Below, piece after piece: positions 1 to 12,500 of a stretch of 64,000 nt of DNA; position 1 is the first letter of the stretch, and each line of letters begins with the position of its first letter. The notes beneath the pieces are model-generated. The model was not told where the DNA came from. It was given only the letters and a program-made list of their open reading frames with translations, and searched no databases. A program made the position numbers and the translations under genes. Source of the DNA: Acanthopleura granulata (Eukaryota > Mollusca > Polyplacophora > Chitonida > Chitonidae); contig JABBOT010000022.1 in the NCBI GenBank assembly GCA_016165875.1, positions 5,929,217-5,993,216 on the forward strand, read 5' to 3'.

Positions 1-2309
1 CCCCTTTTCTCGCGCTGGAACAATCAAGGGGAGGTCACTCTCATAACTCTTACACGTGTGAGCTGACTTAGCAAGGACGTGGAGATTAGGATCATACGGA
101 AACACTGGTGTGACCAGCCCATAAGGACCAATCTGGAGCCACTTTTGAGCAAAATTCCACATTTTGTCTTGTGTAGCTCAAAATATTGATTGAGTATGCA
201 AATATTCTCAAAGATCACTGCTGATTTCAAAACATTTTCCAAAAAAAATATTTTTTTTTTGAGTGTGGGAAAAAATAATGACAATATGTTTTAAAAAAAT
301 CAGAGTTGTTGCTAATATATTGCAATGTTTTATTGTAGAAGAGCATAGTTTACTACTTAAAGTAAAAGAAAAAACCGCCCCACAGATCTTACATTATTTA
401 CATTGATCACTTATGGTTAAAAATTTCAAAAGTTTTGTAATCTTAGATGTTTTATACTGCTAATGTTTTCAAAACTAAAAAAAAGATATCAAAATTCTGT
501 ATAATTCGTTTTTTACCTTAAGCATTTAGCTACATGTATCTCAAAATTTCTAGGTAAGAAAACTAAGCGAAGGTAAGAAAGGAGAAAATGTCTCGCAGAG
601 CGTTAGCTCACAAAATTCGACATTAACCAAGAACTGTTCCTCTTCTGTAGTCAAAATTAATTAGAACTTTATTGAACATTTGCATACTGTTACATGTAAG
701 ACTTAGACGGGGAAGAAAGTGATGAAAGCTTGTGCATATCTCAAACTAAATAGTGCCTTTACCTTTAGTAATACACATATAGATAAATGTAAATGTGGAG
801 TAACACTTGGAGCAGGAAAGCTGTTTTGAGAACTCACCAACTTGTGCTTGATTTCAGTGTAAGACGATTGACGTGTTACTCACGAAAATTAAGACTCACA
901 CAACCCCTATGTCGTGCAATGTTACCAGGCTCCTGAATTTTATATTGTTTGATCTGGATCACCACATTAGTTTCTGTCCTTTACAATTTATTATTCTAAA
1001 GACAATTCCATGTATACCAACCGCCTGACTTTCACCTGTCCTTGGATATATCATATGCGTAAGCTGTGTAAAGGTTTAGTAGGAAATACCAGTTTATTAT
1101 AATGTACCTTTTCTTGTCACCAGTGGATAGTTACTGCGCATAACTGAGCCAGTAACTGGAAACTTTCGTCATGATTTCTGAAAATCCAAATTATGAGCTC
1201 TTTGAAGAATTGCATGTTTTAAATATTTGGATAAATGTCTATATCAGGCTTCAATCACAATTCAGTCAAGATGCTCGTATTTATTCCTCATCGACATGAA
1301 ATTTAGCAGGTAATGAGTTGAAATAAAATTTTACTGTTCTAGATACACTAAAAACGTGCCAAACAATATAAACGAACACATATTGTATGCATACCACTTT
1401 TTCAATAAATTAATGTTTGGGAAAACTATGTGAATATTTCTCTGACGTATGATATGACCCGCCCGGCAAGTTCAAGCTCAATCAGTGATGATCAGTGGTA
1501 GGTCATATTAAACGGCGGTAAATATTTCCACTACCCTGTGAAGCAATTTCGCTCTTCTTGTTTTTACAAACCAGCTGATAAGCTTTTTCTTTGAACATTT
1601 ATAAAATTAATTCATAATTATATATATATTTTAGCGTATACTAAATATCGCCAAGGTGATAGTGCCTATATAGTATCCATTTAACATTTATGATGTTAAT
1701 GATTTAGAGATGTGGGGATTGTGAACGTACCGATACAAAGCTGGCAATTTCGTTCAAGTTCAATGATAAAATGCATTCAATTCTCAAAAAACATCTGGTT
1801 GTATAAGCCTACAGTAAACAAATATTTCTCGATAAATTCGTGCCTGTTCACGCCACGAGATTTCATGAAACCGACGTCTGATCAGGTCGTGACGATGAAA
1901 GAGGCCCCGTTTTAATATATCGCATCATCTTATAATATGAAGAATCGAGATGCCTATTACGCATATCTATATATATACCTGTGATGATATGGGGTGTAAA
2001 TATGTTTCTAAATTTCCTGCTCTTGGTGGCTAACACTTTGTAGACAATACTTTGACTTGTGCGCAAATGTATATGGATGTAGCTGGTTATGTATTATACT
2101 TTACACTTCTGTAGGCTTATATGCGTAATATAATTGTGAAGCTCACGTCGTTTTGTTCAAGTGATGACAGGCGTTTTCGATATTTGTATTTACAAAGTGG
2201 ATATTCAGTGTTGACTAGTCTAGTAGAAATAGTAAGTATTATCAGGAATAGCGTTAAGGCTTAATTATCAAAATGCTACATTATCAAGTTCCTTTCGGGA
2301 GAAATGGTT
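1..2309. other. AT-rich stretch without recognisable gene
   Basis: I see no open frame with codon structure, no splice-bounded coding segment and no repeat family that I recognise. The short open frames here are ordinary noise in AT-rich DNA. Confidence 0.6.
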
Positions 2310-2325
2310 GGCCCTGAAAAGGGCC
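2310..2325 (-). promoter_or_regulatory. Histone mRNA 3' stem-loop of H2A
   Basis: Read on the minus strand this is GGCCCTTTTCAGGGCC, a perfect 6-bp stem with a 4-base loop, the canonical replication-dependent histone 3' element bound by SLBP. It begins 29 bases after the H2A stop codon. The purine-rich stretch that follows (minus-strand CCCGAAAGG) is a plausible U7 snRNA histone downstream element and recurs after the H2B stem-loop. Confidence 0.93.
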
Positions 2326-2354
2326 TTTGGATTGAGTCAGTTGGAAACAGCGAC

Positions 2355-2735
2355 TCACTGGAGTGATTTCTTGGACTTCTTGGGCAGAAGAACAGACTGA
2401 ATGTTTGGCAGAACACCTCCTTTAGCGATGGCCACACCGGACAGCAGTCTGTTCAGCTCCTCATCATTACGGACGGCTAGCAGCAGGTGACGAGGGATGA
2501 TGGTCCTCCTCTTGTTATCTCGGGCAGCGTTTCCAGCCAACTCCAACACCTCAGCGGTCAAGTATTCCATCACAGCGGCCAGGTAAACCGGAGCCCCGGC
2601 ACCGATACGGTTAGAGTAGTTGCCTCTCCTCAGAAACCGGTGAATACGACCCACAGGAAACTGCAGACCAGCCCTTGATGAGCGAGTCTGGCTCTTGCCA
2701 CTCTTCGCCTTTCCTCCTTTGCCACGTCCAGACAT
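2355..2735 (-). CDS. H2A: Histone H2A, divergent replication-type
   Basis: This intronless gene encodes a 126-aa core histone H2A, which pairs with H2B in the nucleosome. The start is the ATG giving MSGRGKGG; an in-frame ATG four codons upstream would add MEIK and is unlikely. The [13 protein letters not shown] entry to the fold, the acidic patch (E57, E62, E65, D91, E92, E93) and the C-terminal PKK with the usual ubiquitination lysines are present. Several positions normally near-invariant in animals differ: NYSNRIGAG in the L1 loop instead of [26 protein letters not shown] instead of KKTRIIPRHLQLAIRND, and SGVAIAKGG instead of SGVTIAQGG. The C-terminus (KKSKKSLQ) carries neither an H2A.X SQ motif nor macroH2A features. 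The stem-loop and TATA box fit S-phase expression. An H2B gene in the same orientation lies 851 bp upstream. Identification as H2A is certain; whether it is a specialised variant is inference. Confidence 0.96.
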   Translation of the reverse strand: MSGRGKGGKAKSGKSQTRSSRAGLQFPVGRIHRFLRRGNYSNRIGAGAPVYLAAVMEYLTAEVLELAGNAARDNKRRTIIPRHLLLAVRNDEELNRLLSGVAIAKGGVLPNIQSVLLPKKSKKSLQ

Positions 2736-2809
2736 CTTGATCTCCACAGTAAATTTATCGATTCTCGTTGAGTGTGAGTACGAATGATAAGTGACGTCTC
2801 TGCGTGAGC

Positions 2810-2816
2810 TTTTATA
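2810..2816 (-). promoter_or_regulatory. TATA box of H2A
   Basis: TATAAAA on the minus strand, about 75 bases upstream of the H2A start codon. This leaves room for a short leader, as is usual for replication-dependent histone genes. Confidence 0.75.
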
Positions 2817-2902
2817 CCCTTTGAGAGGATTCTGCTATTTTTAGACGCACATTCCCGCCAAGTAGTCTGACCATTTGGCAGAGGGTAAAATTGTTTCACG
2901 AG

Positions 2903-2907
2903 CCAAT
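2903..2907. promoter_or_regulatory. CCAAT box upstream of H2A
   Basis: CCAAT on the plus strand (ATTGG for H2A), about 90 bases upstream of the TATA box. CCAAT elements are common in histone promoters and can work in either orientation. Confidence 0.45.
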
Positions 2908-3536
2908 GAGACACCGTCAAAATGTTCTGTATTCGGTTCGCGCTTTAGTGTCGGTCTTTTTTCTTGATACTTTCTCAGTTATTGCGGAGTGTCCTGTGGT
3001 GGATAGACGTACTAGGAAATCGTTCAAAGTAGAAATGCAAAGGGAGAAAGACCATGAATGCTTTTTTGAAACTGACATCCTGGATTCAAGCCAACTTGAT
3101 TAATATTAAACAATGCCAATGCGTTCTGAATCGTATTCATCTTTGTCACATCTGCGGAATTTCAGTGGAGAATTTGGTGTACGTCCTTGTTACACTTGCA
3201 GAAGGTTCTTGGACATATTTTTTGCACAGTTAAATAACGCAAATAAAGAGAATACAGAATGCTTATAATCACAAAGTGCAAGGTTTGAAATCAGACATGT
3301 ACTCTCTTACGTTGCAAAGCGAGTCGCCTGTGCTTTATTAGCATAATTATAGAAAAACTGTGACGTGTTACAGCATTGAACAAGGCCCGATATATTCATT
3401 CATATGTTTATCATTATTTAAATCATTCAATAAACGAAATGATCGAGAGCAAAATGAATTTTTAAGGTGCCGCATGAACGAGTAACTATAAACGAGTCCT
3501 CAAATATAGAAAGTAGCGTTTCGGGAAGAATTGGTT

Positions 3537-3552
3537 GGCCCTGAAAAGGGCC
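3537..3552 (-). promoter_or_regulatory. Histone mRNA 3' stem-loop of H2B
   Basis: The same 16-base element as after H2A (GGCCCTTTTCAGGGCC on the minus strand), starting 34 bases after the H2B stop codon. It is followed by the same purine-rich downstream motif (CCCGAAA). Its intactness matters because the H2B reading frame is interrupted. Confidence 0.92.
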
Positions 3553-3586
3553 GTTGGAATTAGAAGGTTTCAAGCGACGAGGAGGT

Positions 3587-3961
<375 letters not shown>

Positions 3962-4009
3962 AGCAATAGTTGCTGCTCAGTCAGAGTTAGCGCTGCAGAG
4001 TGACGTGCC

Positions 4010-4023
4010 GGGGGGGGGGGGGG
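4010..4023. repeat. Poly-G run in the H2B leader
   Basis: Fourteen consecutive G residues (C on the H2B sense strand) between the H2B TATA box and start codon. Such runs are prone to length error in reads and to slippage. Confidence 0.85.
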
Positions 4024-4100
4024 ATTTAGTTTGTATTGCCGTTTTTCGTCCCACTGGGGCGATGCACGCCAGTAGTGACGTGCCACTCAGGCGGCCGGCC

Positions 4101-4107
4101 TTTTATA
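4101..4107 (-). promoter_or_regulatory. TATA box of H2B
   Basis: TATAAAA on the minus strand, about 140 bases upstream of the H2B ATG. It resembles the H2A TATA box in sequence and lies in GC-rich flanks. Confidence 0.7.
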
Positions 4108-4183
4108 GCTGGAGCCCGGCTTGAAAACTTGGAGGGAAAAAACAGAGCGCGGACCGAACAGAGAGCATGAAAAGTCGCGTTTC

Positions 4184-4188
4184 ATTGG
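4184..4188 (-). promoter_or_regulatory. CCAAT box of H2B
   Basis: CGCCAATG on the minus strand, about 80 bases upstream of the H2B TATA box. This is the usual spacing for histone CCAAT elements. Confidence 0.6.
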
Positions 4189-4259
4189 CGGGAGGTGTTT
4201 TCACACGCGCTCCTGCTAGCATATGATAGAGTGGGTTGAATTTTCTACACAATAACACA

Positions 4260-6900
4260 ACAACGACCATTGTTTAATCAAACAGATCTATCAATATACA
4301 GTACTCGTTATATGGCTAGCACTGAGGTAATCGCTTCTGAAGGCAAAGCACTTGAAAGGAACGATTACACATGGCCTGCCTGCTAGACCAAAACTTCTTT
4401 CTCCTCTCAGTAATGGAAGGAAAACTCAAACTGGAGCACTGTTCCCGAATATGGGGTTAACCAAGTGTCTCCTGGGTAAATACTATCACGTGAGAAAACA
4501 AGCAGTGATTAACCGAAGTGCATGTCCGTAGTGAACAACGAGCGTATGGCTACAGCTCCCTACGGCAAACACACAGGAAGCACAGGCATACAACGCTATA
4601 AACAGGATCGTTTTTTGTAATATGGATTATTCGTGGAAGAGGCCGTTTTAATATGTTAACTTATGTCCTACGTTTGCACAAATATGACTGGGTGCGTGGC
4701 AGTTATTGAACTGTACCTAGAAATCTTTATCGTGCCTTTATATGCCCACAATAAAATCAAAGTGAGTGAATGGCAAGGCGTTGAAGGGTATATTTCATAC
4801 GACACATAAATATGAACATTCATAGCCCATGGTATTGTTCTCTAGAATAACTTAACTTTCAAGGGGGACAGCTCTCCCAGCCATTTGCAGCCTACAAATT
4901 ACATGACGGTCTAGGGGAGATAACTGCGCCATGTATCCTGCATTGTAAAAAGCATATCAGCTGATAAAATCGATGGCACTATTTGAACAGATAGAATGGT
5001 GAGAGAAATTTATATACCACAGGCCAAACAATTTATTCACTTGAAAAAGTGAAAAAGGTGTCCAGTTGTCAGGTTCGACAAAGGAGATAAAAATTGGTCA
5101 TTCTGGTACATGTAACCCATTTCCATAAAGTCACTTATGACAAAGAGTACCGAAATCTGACAAGTAGAGGTCAGTCTGCACACTACGCCCCTCTGAGGTG
5201 TCCTGCCGGGTGTCTGCTTCCCGGCAATTCTGGACCACGTTAATCTAGTTACAAATCAGAATCAATTTAAGTACAGGAAAAGGCCCATGTCAAAAAATAA
5301 TAATTTTATAGCAACCAACCTTATCAAACAATGTACCAGACAGAAAAGAAGAAGCGTGAACTATGTCATATAAAAATATGTACAAGTGTAGAATAAGGGA
5401 CACATTATCAAATTATAGCTTACAGATGTACATGTATGTATTATTTTTTCGAATATTTCACTCTATACAGCTGAAAAAAAGAACATTTTTTTTTGTTTTT
5501 TGAAAAACAATAATTTATTTTGTGGTGTAACTGGAACCTTTACTCTTTCTCTTTACTCGTGGCAGGACTAGTCACGTGTTCAGGAATTGGCCTTATAAAT
5601 AAATTATGTCACAAACAGCTGTTTGTTTTCAGTTCTGAGGTATGGATATTGAAATCATCAGGTGAATAACCGTAGCTTAATACAGGCCATATAGCTATCA
5701 TCTTTGGACATTACTGGCACAAAGGTTTGATGTTTCTTTTATAGACAGAAGTCTTTTTTATCAGGTTTTGTATGTGTTTAAAATGTATCTAGAAGCCAAC
5801 AAAAATCCTGTGAGTTATCTAATTTCTGCTGTAACAGTGTAGGTGTTACTGTGAGTTCATGATGTTTGTACTTCTATTTATTGTGGAAGTTTAGACAAAA
5901 TTCATATTTGTTAAATGGTATGGATGAAGAGAGAGAACATGATTTCTTTAGCGATGATTGTTTCGAAAGTGATGACAGAACAACATCGATTTTTTTATCA
6001 ATATGTTTCTGAATCCAGAAATGATAACAACATACAACAGAAATGTCTGTGACTATTTATACGTCAAACATATATACATGGTATTCTGAGCTAGAGGTGA
6101 TCTTATCTTGAAATTAGGTTTTGCTGTGTCTTAAAATATGCAACACACAGACATAAATTTGTCTAGTATTGTTAACTCATGGACATTGTTTAGGCGGTTA
6201 ATACTCTATCTTATCGGGAAAAAATGCCATAAATGTACAGGAATTCACAGGAAATGGAAGGAATACTCACCCATCATCATGCGTAAGACAAAGTCGGCAG
6301 CTACCGTAAATAACCTAAAGCTTCATCCATCCATGGGTTGGGTATTTTGCTGATGCAGATTTATAATTATTGAGTTTTGAGGTTTGTTTTGTACTGTAGG
6401 ACCATATACCACAGGAAAAATATACTCTTTCAACAACAAAAGTAATATTGTATGAGATTCATTTGTCTCTAGAAATGAGAAAACAAGTTTTACGAAAGTT
6501 TTGGTCATTTGAAGTATATACAATTTGAAAACATTTATACACAGCTCACCTCGTACGTATAAGGCCAGATTACAGTCACTTGAGAATATATTGTACATGT
6601 GTTTGGAGTGATAAAACGAAGCAGCAACAGAAACAGAAATCAGAATTTAGATTTTAAGAAAATGTAGAAGTCTACGTTAATCAGCCATACATTCTAAAAT
6701 GAAATGTTGTCTGTTGTCTGCTTGTAGTCATAGCCTGTAGATGTCATTTCATGATCAATTTAAGATCACTTGATTACAAGGAACAGGGACAGGTACAGAG
6801 AAAATAGGGACAAAAACTATGCGATGACTTGAGGCAAAAGGTGGAAAATGCAGGTGCCTCTGTAACATTGCACGCTCATGTAGTGTTTCTGTAACTTCAT
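4260..6900. other. Intergenic stretch without recognisable gene
   Basis: No coding segment, RNA gene or repeat family that I can identify. Short open frames near 6.1-6.6 kb lack splice context and recognisable residues. Confidence 0.5.
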
Positions 6901-6922
6901 GTTTTCAAGTTGAACACATCAG

Positions 6923-8100
6923 ATCCTCTTGCCAAGAATTCACTCCAGGAATCAGAACTTTGTTGGTGAGTTCCCCAAATGTATTTCTTCACAGTACTTA
7001 GTACATTGGCGCATACAGCGGGATGAAAGCCTGTGCTATTGTGAGCTTTTATGTTTTCATTCTGCAAAGGGGTTTACAATTTTAGTCATTGCAGTTGGGT
7101 TACAAACATACCCACACAACCAACGTCTTGTAGACACTAATATGTAAATGGGTTCGAGGCATTAATCTGAATAAATCTCCTTTTTTCATTCCTGCTGCCA
7201 GAACATAACTCCATAATATACTTAACGTTTAGGTTGAAATTCATATTTTGAATGTTGTCTTTTTTGACGTGGACATTTTAGCTTGTGACAGAGTTTTGTG
7301 TCCAAAATGCAATGATAACATTCCAATAGATCCGGTGAACTTAACAAAAAGAAAGCTTTTTACTTCTGGACAATAAATTATCATCCCACGGACTTATACA
7401 ATATGTGAGCAAGTATCTGTTGCCTTTCCTTCTATCATGGAGCCTATTTTACTCTCTGTTTGTCAGCTAAACTGTCCAAAGATCAGCTAACTTTCAGTAC
7501 AGATGTAGAGCTCTCATTTTGTCTTCCAGCGCTGACCAACCCAGGAAGAAGCAGAGGCCTCTGGCAGAAAACCTTCACCAGCCAACTTGACATAGATGAT
7601 TTATTTTGAAGCCATTTCTGGCTGATACATGATATAGTATCTTCTGCATGATGTATATCAGCTGTGCGTTGTCAGTTAAGCCAGTTCCATGGAGTATTAT
7701 CAGAGGTAATCAGATGCTTACATGTGTGTATTGACACAAATTTCCTCAGTGAATCAATTACTGTAAGCTTAAAAAAAACTATGGTAACTTAGTGCACAAT
7801 TAATAGAAGTCATAGTAAATTCAATTAAATCTACAGTACATGAATTATTAGCAATTATCAAACCTCCTTGCTTGATATTACATATGTTAAATAAGGTTCT
7901 TCTTTTTTAAAAACAATATCTTTCTTTGTCGTACAGAACGTGAAAACGAAATTTATTTTTCATTTTTAGCAAATAGCAACCCCTCCATGAGGTAACTAAA
8001 GCCGAAAAAACTTCTCCGTGAGACTGAGAGGGCAGCAAGAGTTGAAAAATCATCACTTGGAGGAGGAAAGACACCGTTAGTCAAGAACGTGTATTTGCAT
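6923..8100 (+). other. Possible degraded exons of an unrecognised plus-strand gene
   Basis: Three short coding-like pieces are seen. At 6923-6965, flanked by CAG and GTGAGT, the frame reads ILLPRIHSRNQNFVG. Near 7516-7600, after a TCTTCCAG acceptor, a frame ends LTNPGRSRGLWQ...DIDDLF followed by a stop. Near 8003-8090 a frame reads KPKKLLRETERAARVEKSS but has a TAA just upstream. They share orientation with the better-supported segment at 8625-8933. I do not recognise the protein; the pieces may be chance. Confidence 0.2.
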
Positions 8101-8624
8101 TTCCTTCTTATTGATTTATCACGAGTACTTTCAGGTATGATACAGATTTATTTAGAAACCTGATTAATTGAAGACATTCAGTTCCTGATTATAGGAACCC
8201 AATAGCGGAAATTTTAAATTAACTGCTTCAATTCCTTTTTTAGATTGTGGGGTTTTCTTGTTGAAAATTGTTTATATTTCGCTCGGGCTTTGAGTGTTCA
8301 TCTTCACACTGCCGTTTTGTAAATGTTCAGGCTTTTACCAAAATTAAAATACCATTTTTTTTTATGTGTTAAAATCTGAGGGTTCGTTTCACATGTAAAA
8401 CAACTCAGTTATATGAAAAGTTTAAAATATAAAGATAACAACTATGTTTCCCTCCCCCCCCCTCCACTCTTCCTCCTTCGGATCCGTGTGTTTCTATTCC
8501 TGTATTTTCTTTCAAACTGCTGTCACAAAATCGGTGTAACAAATGCAACAGTTTCTGTTACCATTGCTATTCTGTCGTAGCCTTCCTAAATTTTAACGTT
8601 TTGTGATAACTTATTGTCTTTTAG

Positions 8625-8933
8625 GTATTTAGAGCACCTGAGGAAAAACTGGACCTATGTCGAGGACACCTACAGCGGAATGACAGAAATCAGGGCAATC
8701 TGTGCCCAGAGCGATGAAGTTCGTTGAAGCGTGTGAAGAGAGAGGCGGTGGATATACAGTGGAAGGACAACAAGAGGATGTACAGCAGACAACGACTGCG
8801 GGAAGCATGTGCCAAAGTGAAGGCCGAGATGGCCAGAGAAATGGACCTGCAGGTCAGGGGAAGGTTTCGGAAAGAGCTGGAAAATAAGCTGTCTGTATCT
8901 CCCTTCAGTGACATGAAGAAGGGATCTGCGTGA
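8625..8933 (+). pseudogene. Coding-like terminal exon with a frameshift, unknown protein
   Basis: After a good acceptor (TTGTCTTTTAG, ending at 8624) the first frame encodes YLEHLRKNWTYVEDTY... and closes at a TGA in the DEVR-stop context (about 8722). From about 8724 a different frame encodes LKRVKREAVDIQWKDNK, then RQRLREACAKVKAEMAREMD and ends SDMKKGSA with TGA. Both halves look like one long, charged helical (coiled-coil-like) protein, joined if one base were gained or lost near 8715-8726. I do not recognise the family. It could be a decayed gene, or a functional last exon carrying a base-call error. Confidence 0.4.
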
Positions 8934-9057
8934 AATCAGCATTCCAAGGTTCTTAATTTTTTACTTAATTCTTTCTGGAATATTAACTCAATAACATGAT
9001 CCGATATCATTAATACTCTATGTATGTATATACATTTGTTTCGGTTCAGGTCGTACT

Positions 9058-9500
9058 CAACAATCTTTTAATCATATGACCACGAGATGACCTTAGCATG
9101 CATACAGTGTGTCTTCTCGTGGCTGGGCGAGTTCATGTCCCCGAAATGTTACAGCCACGGAAACACCAAGGCCGAAGACACCAGACATGATTCCACCCAG
9201 TTATATTATACTCACGTTAGGCAGACCAATTCTGAGCCCACTTCCACAAATTTCGTAAATCATTTTCTCGCAATTTTAGCGTAAATCACGTGGCCTTATG
9301 TCGTTATAACCTAGACGTCTTTTGCGAGTAAAGTTTTGTGAAAGTGGAGCCTGTTTCCTTGCTCTAAACCCTCAATGCTGAGCTCTAGGCGAGGCACCAA
9401 AAAGTACCATTTTTAAAGCCTTTGGTATTACCCAACCCGGAATTGATCCCTGATCTCCTCGAAGTGGACGCTGTAACAACCAGGCCAGCGAGGAGGTTCG
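9058..9500 (-). mobile_element. tRNA-derived SINE, second family, interrupted copy
   Basis: Segments around 9060-9240 and 9357-9500 match in order the element at 52.74-53.06 kb (the CATATGACNACGAG-like end, the AAGACACCAGACATGA block, then a tRNA-like head on the minus strand with TGGCCTGGTTGTTA resembling an A box). About 115 bp of unrelated sequence separates the middle from the head. Confidence 0.55.
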
Positions 9501-12500
9501 TTAATATTTTAATATATTGAGTGTTTTCCTCGCTGGCAAAGCCTAGACTGTACATTTTATATGACTGTAATTCGAGTTTTCACCATATACCAGATTATAT
9601 TACAGATGATGGATGAGTACAGCTTCAAGATATCAGATTACAGAGTCCCGTAATTCGAGCGATAAAATACCCTTACCCAAGCTTCAGGTCTGGGATTCGT
9701 TTGGGACAAAATCACAAATCAAACAACCAACTAAGATCAACAATGTTTGTGTCCTTACCTGGTTGTTTGCTTGAGCTTAGGCCTTTGTATATTGCTTCTA
9801 TGAGAGGCTTTACTAAAACATTTCCTATCTGAACCCTTCTGAAATTTTTTGACTGGATGAATTCTAGATCGAACCAGGTCCACCCGTTTGAAAAGGTGAA
9901 TAATTTTGATTTCATCACGATCTGCCATTTTCTGAAATTTATTTTATCCGCTGAAGTAACCTCCCCTGGACCGGTAGGGCATTGATATATGTAATATGGC
10001 TGGGTGTGTTGGCCCCCATGGAAGTTAAGAATCATTGACGTGTTAATTGGAGTAAGAAGATAACAATTCTTTGAAAAAGTGACATCCTACAATATCCAAA
10101 GACTCCCCCGCTCATTTGAAGCCCAGATGAAAGGAGGGATGGATTTGACTTTCCTTACAAAGTTATTATGTAATTTGTAAACAGGATAAAAAAAAATGTA
10201 ATAATGTATTTTAGAAAAAAAAAGCAAAATTATTTATTCTCTAGACTGAATGACTGCATATTTGTGAAATAAGGCTTTAAATGCAATTCAACGTTTCTAT
10301 AAACTATTTTTTGTAGCCAAGATTTAAATAAGAAAGATGAAAGTACTATAGACATGACCCCAACTGGAACGCTATTTACTATGAATAAACAGTTTGGCAA
10401 AATCAACTATGTAGTTCCAGAACACATAATTAAAAGAAACACCTTACAACGTGATGTTCATTCAATAGAACTTCTGGTGCGCTGCGCTCTTTGATCGTAT
10501 AAACTTTACCAAAGGCAATGATTCACAGTCGGCCACTCAGGTTTCAGTCATAGGAAAAATCTAGTATAATATGTCCTGAAGGGCAACCCACAATTTACAT
10601 GAGCAGGGCCGATTTCACAAGGTGAGGTTTGAATAAAGTCAAAATTGAAAACCTCGGTAAAAATAAAACTTAGGGAACATTCTAACTGTTGTAAGAAATT
10701 TGACTAATTTTACCAGTCCATATAAACAATGTTTTTTCACATTTCGCTAATGTGTTTTATTCAAATTGACAGAGGTTACATGGAAAGGAGATCTAAAATG
10801 AACATTATGGTTTTAAAGGTAATGAATAAAGTCATTTGGAAAAAATCATTTTATATTTCTTAATAACCTCTTTATTTCATGCATACTTTTCGTCGTGCTT
10901 AAAACACTCACAAATATCTCTCTTCTGCAAACACTTCCCAAAATATACTGCACCTATATTACTTAATGATTCAAATGATTTGACTCTAGTGGATTATATT
11001 TGAAAGGCTATCCTTTATCTTGACTGCAATACCTCTCCATGTACCCACCTATGTGGTTCTATGTGTCACCTCAGATGAATAAGTCATCGGCTGATTCTCC
11101 TTTTACAGCGGATGGCACTGCGAGGAAAGGACTCAAGCAACATAGCGCCTTTGTTGTACGGTGTGAAGCCCGTTACGGTGCGGTATAGAGTTTCGTAGTT
11201 TTTGGTCCCTGTTTTAAAATTTTATTAAACTGCATTAGTGAGTCTGAACCACGCAGGTGGACTTTTTTTTTTTTTTTTCTTTTCTCTTGCCCGGCAGCTC
11301 ATATCTTATGTTTGTGATGCACTGCCTCAGTGCCAGGCTTAAAGTAACTTATGCTGAGAGATGGCAGAAATGCGGCTGAGGTAGCTCTTTTGCGGAACCG
11401 AACATGTCTGACAGGGTACATAGGCAGTTACTCGTTGTTCTTGTTGTAGAGGCTGGCCTGTCTTCATGGGAGAATTGGCTGAAAACCGGCTGATCGACCT
11501 GTCCGTATTATGATGTTCTTTGTGTATAAATAAATGCGCATTTGAAAAATGGAAAGAAAAAAATATAGTGGGAGAGTCGAAATTGGGTCAATATTGGGCG
11601 AAAAGTCACTGTTTTATATATATATTTTGAACACTTTAGTGCAAAAAATGCACTTTTCGAAGACCAGCACATGGTAGGAGGTGTGATGTAACATGTTGCA
11701 TGAGATTATTTTATGCAATTTAAAGGTATATTTTGGGTATAACTTTTCATAAGAATGATATTATTAGGACAAATTTCTGTCATTTTGTGGATATGTTCAT
11801 TCAGTGCAATATTTCGCGACATTCCGAGGCAAAATTGTAGACTGCACCCTTAATTGTATCCATTGCCGATATCTGCCGGTATTGTACTAGAAACACCCAC
11901 TGCTAACCTTGCGGTACAAGACTTTCAATGTTGTATATTTTCTTTAATTTTCTTGCTGTAAAATGACCTGGTAATGTTGTGAATATTCTCATGTCTGATG
12001 TCTTCATACTTTTTTGAGGAGATCCCCAAGTAGCCCCTGCATGGGCGTTGGGAATCTACTTTAAAGAAATAAAGAAACCAAAATTTAATGGTCGGAAATT
12101 TTCGGAAATGACGTCATCCATCTGGTTACTGAGACACAGGACCAGTTTAGCGTCCCCATTAGGAATCTTTTCCCCACAGCTGCCACTGTTGATGTGGCCA
12201 GTGCAGGCTACTTGATTTTCGGACTCGACGCTAAGGCCTTAAAAGCTGTTGTTTAAAGTCGGTTTTACGCTGTAAAAAGAAAGCTGAGAAGCTTTTTTTT
12301 ACGGACACATAGTAGTCAGCATAATATAAAAATAAAACCAAACACTTGAGTCAGAAAGTGGCGTCCGCTCTGTAGGGGACACTTACACTGAGCGCCTATT
12401 TGGAGTGCTCACTTACTGTCATTATGGTCAAGATAATGTGAATGTTACAATAAGAGTGTATTTGCTGGTGATAAAGTCGTACTCAAGAATTTTTTACTTG

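Noticed and set aside
9712..10035. 107-codon minus-strand frame
   Set aside because: No recognisable motif, signal peptide, splice context or paralogue; such a length arises by chance in a region of this size.
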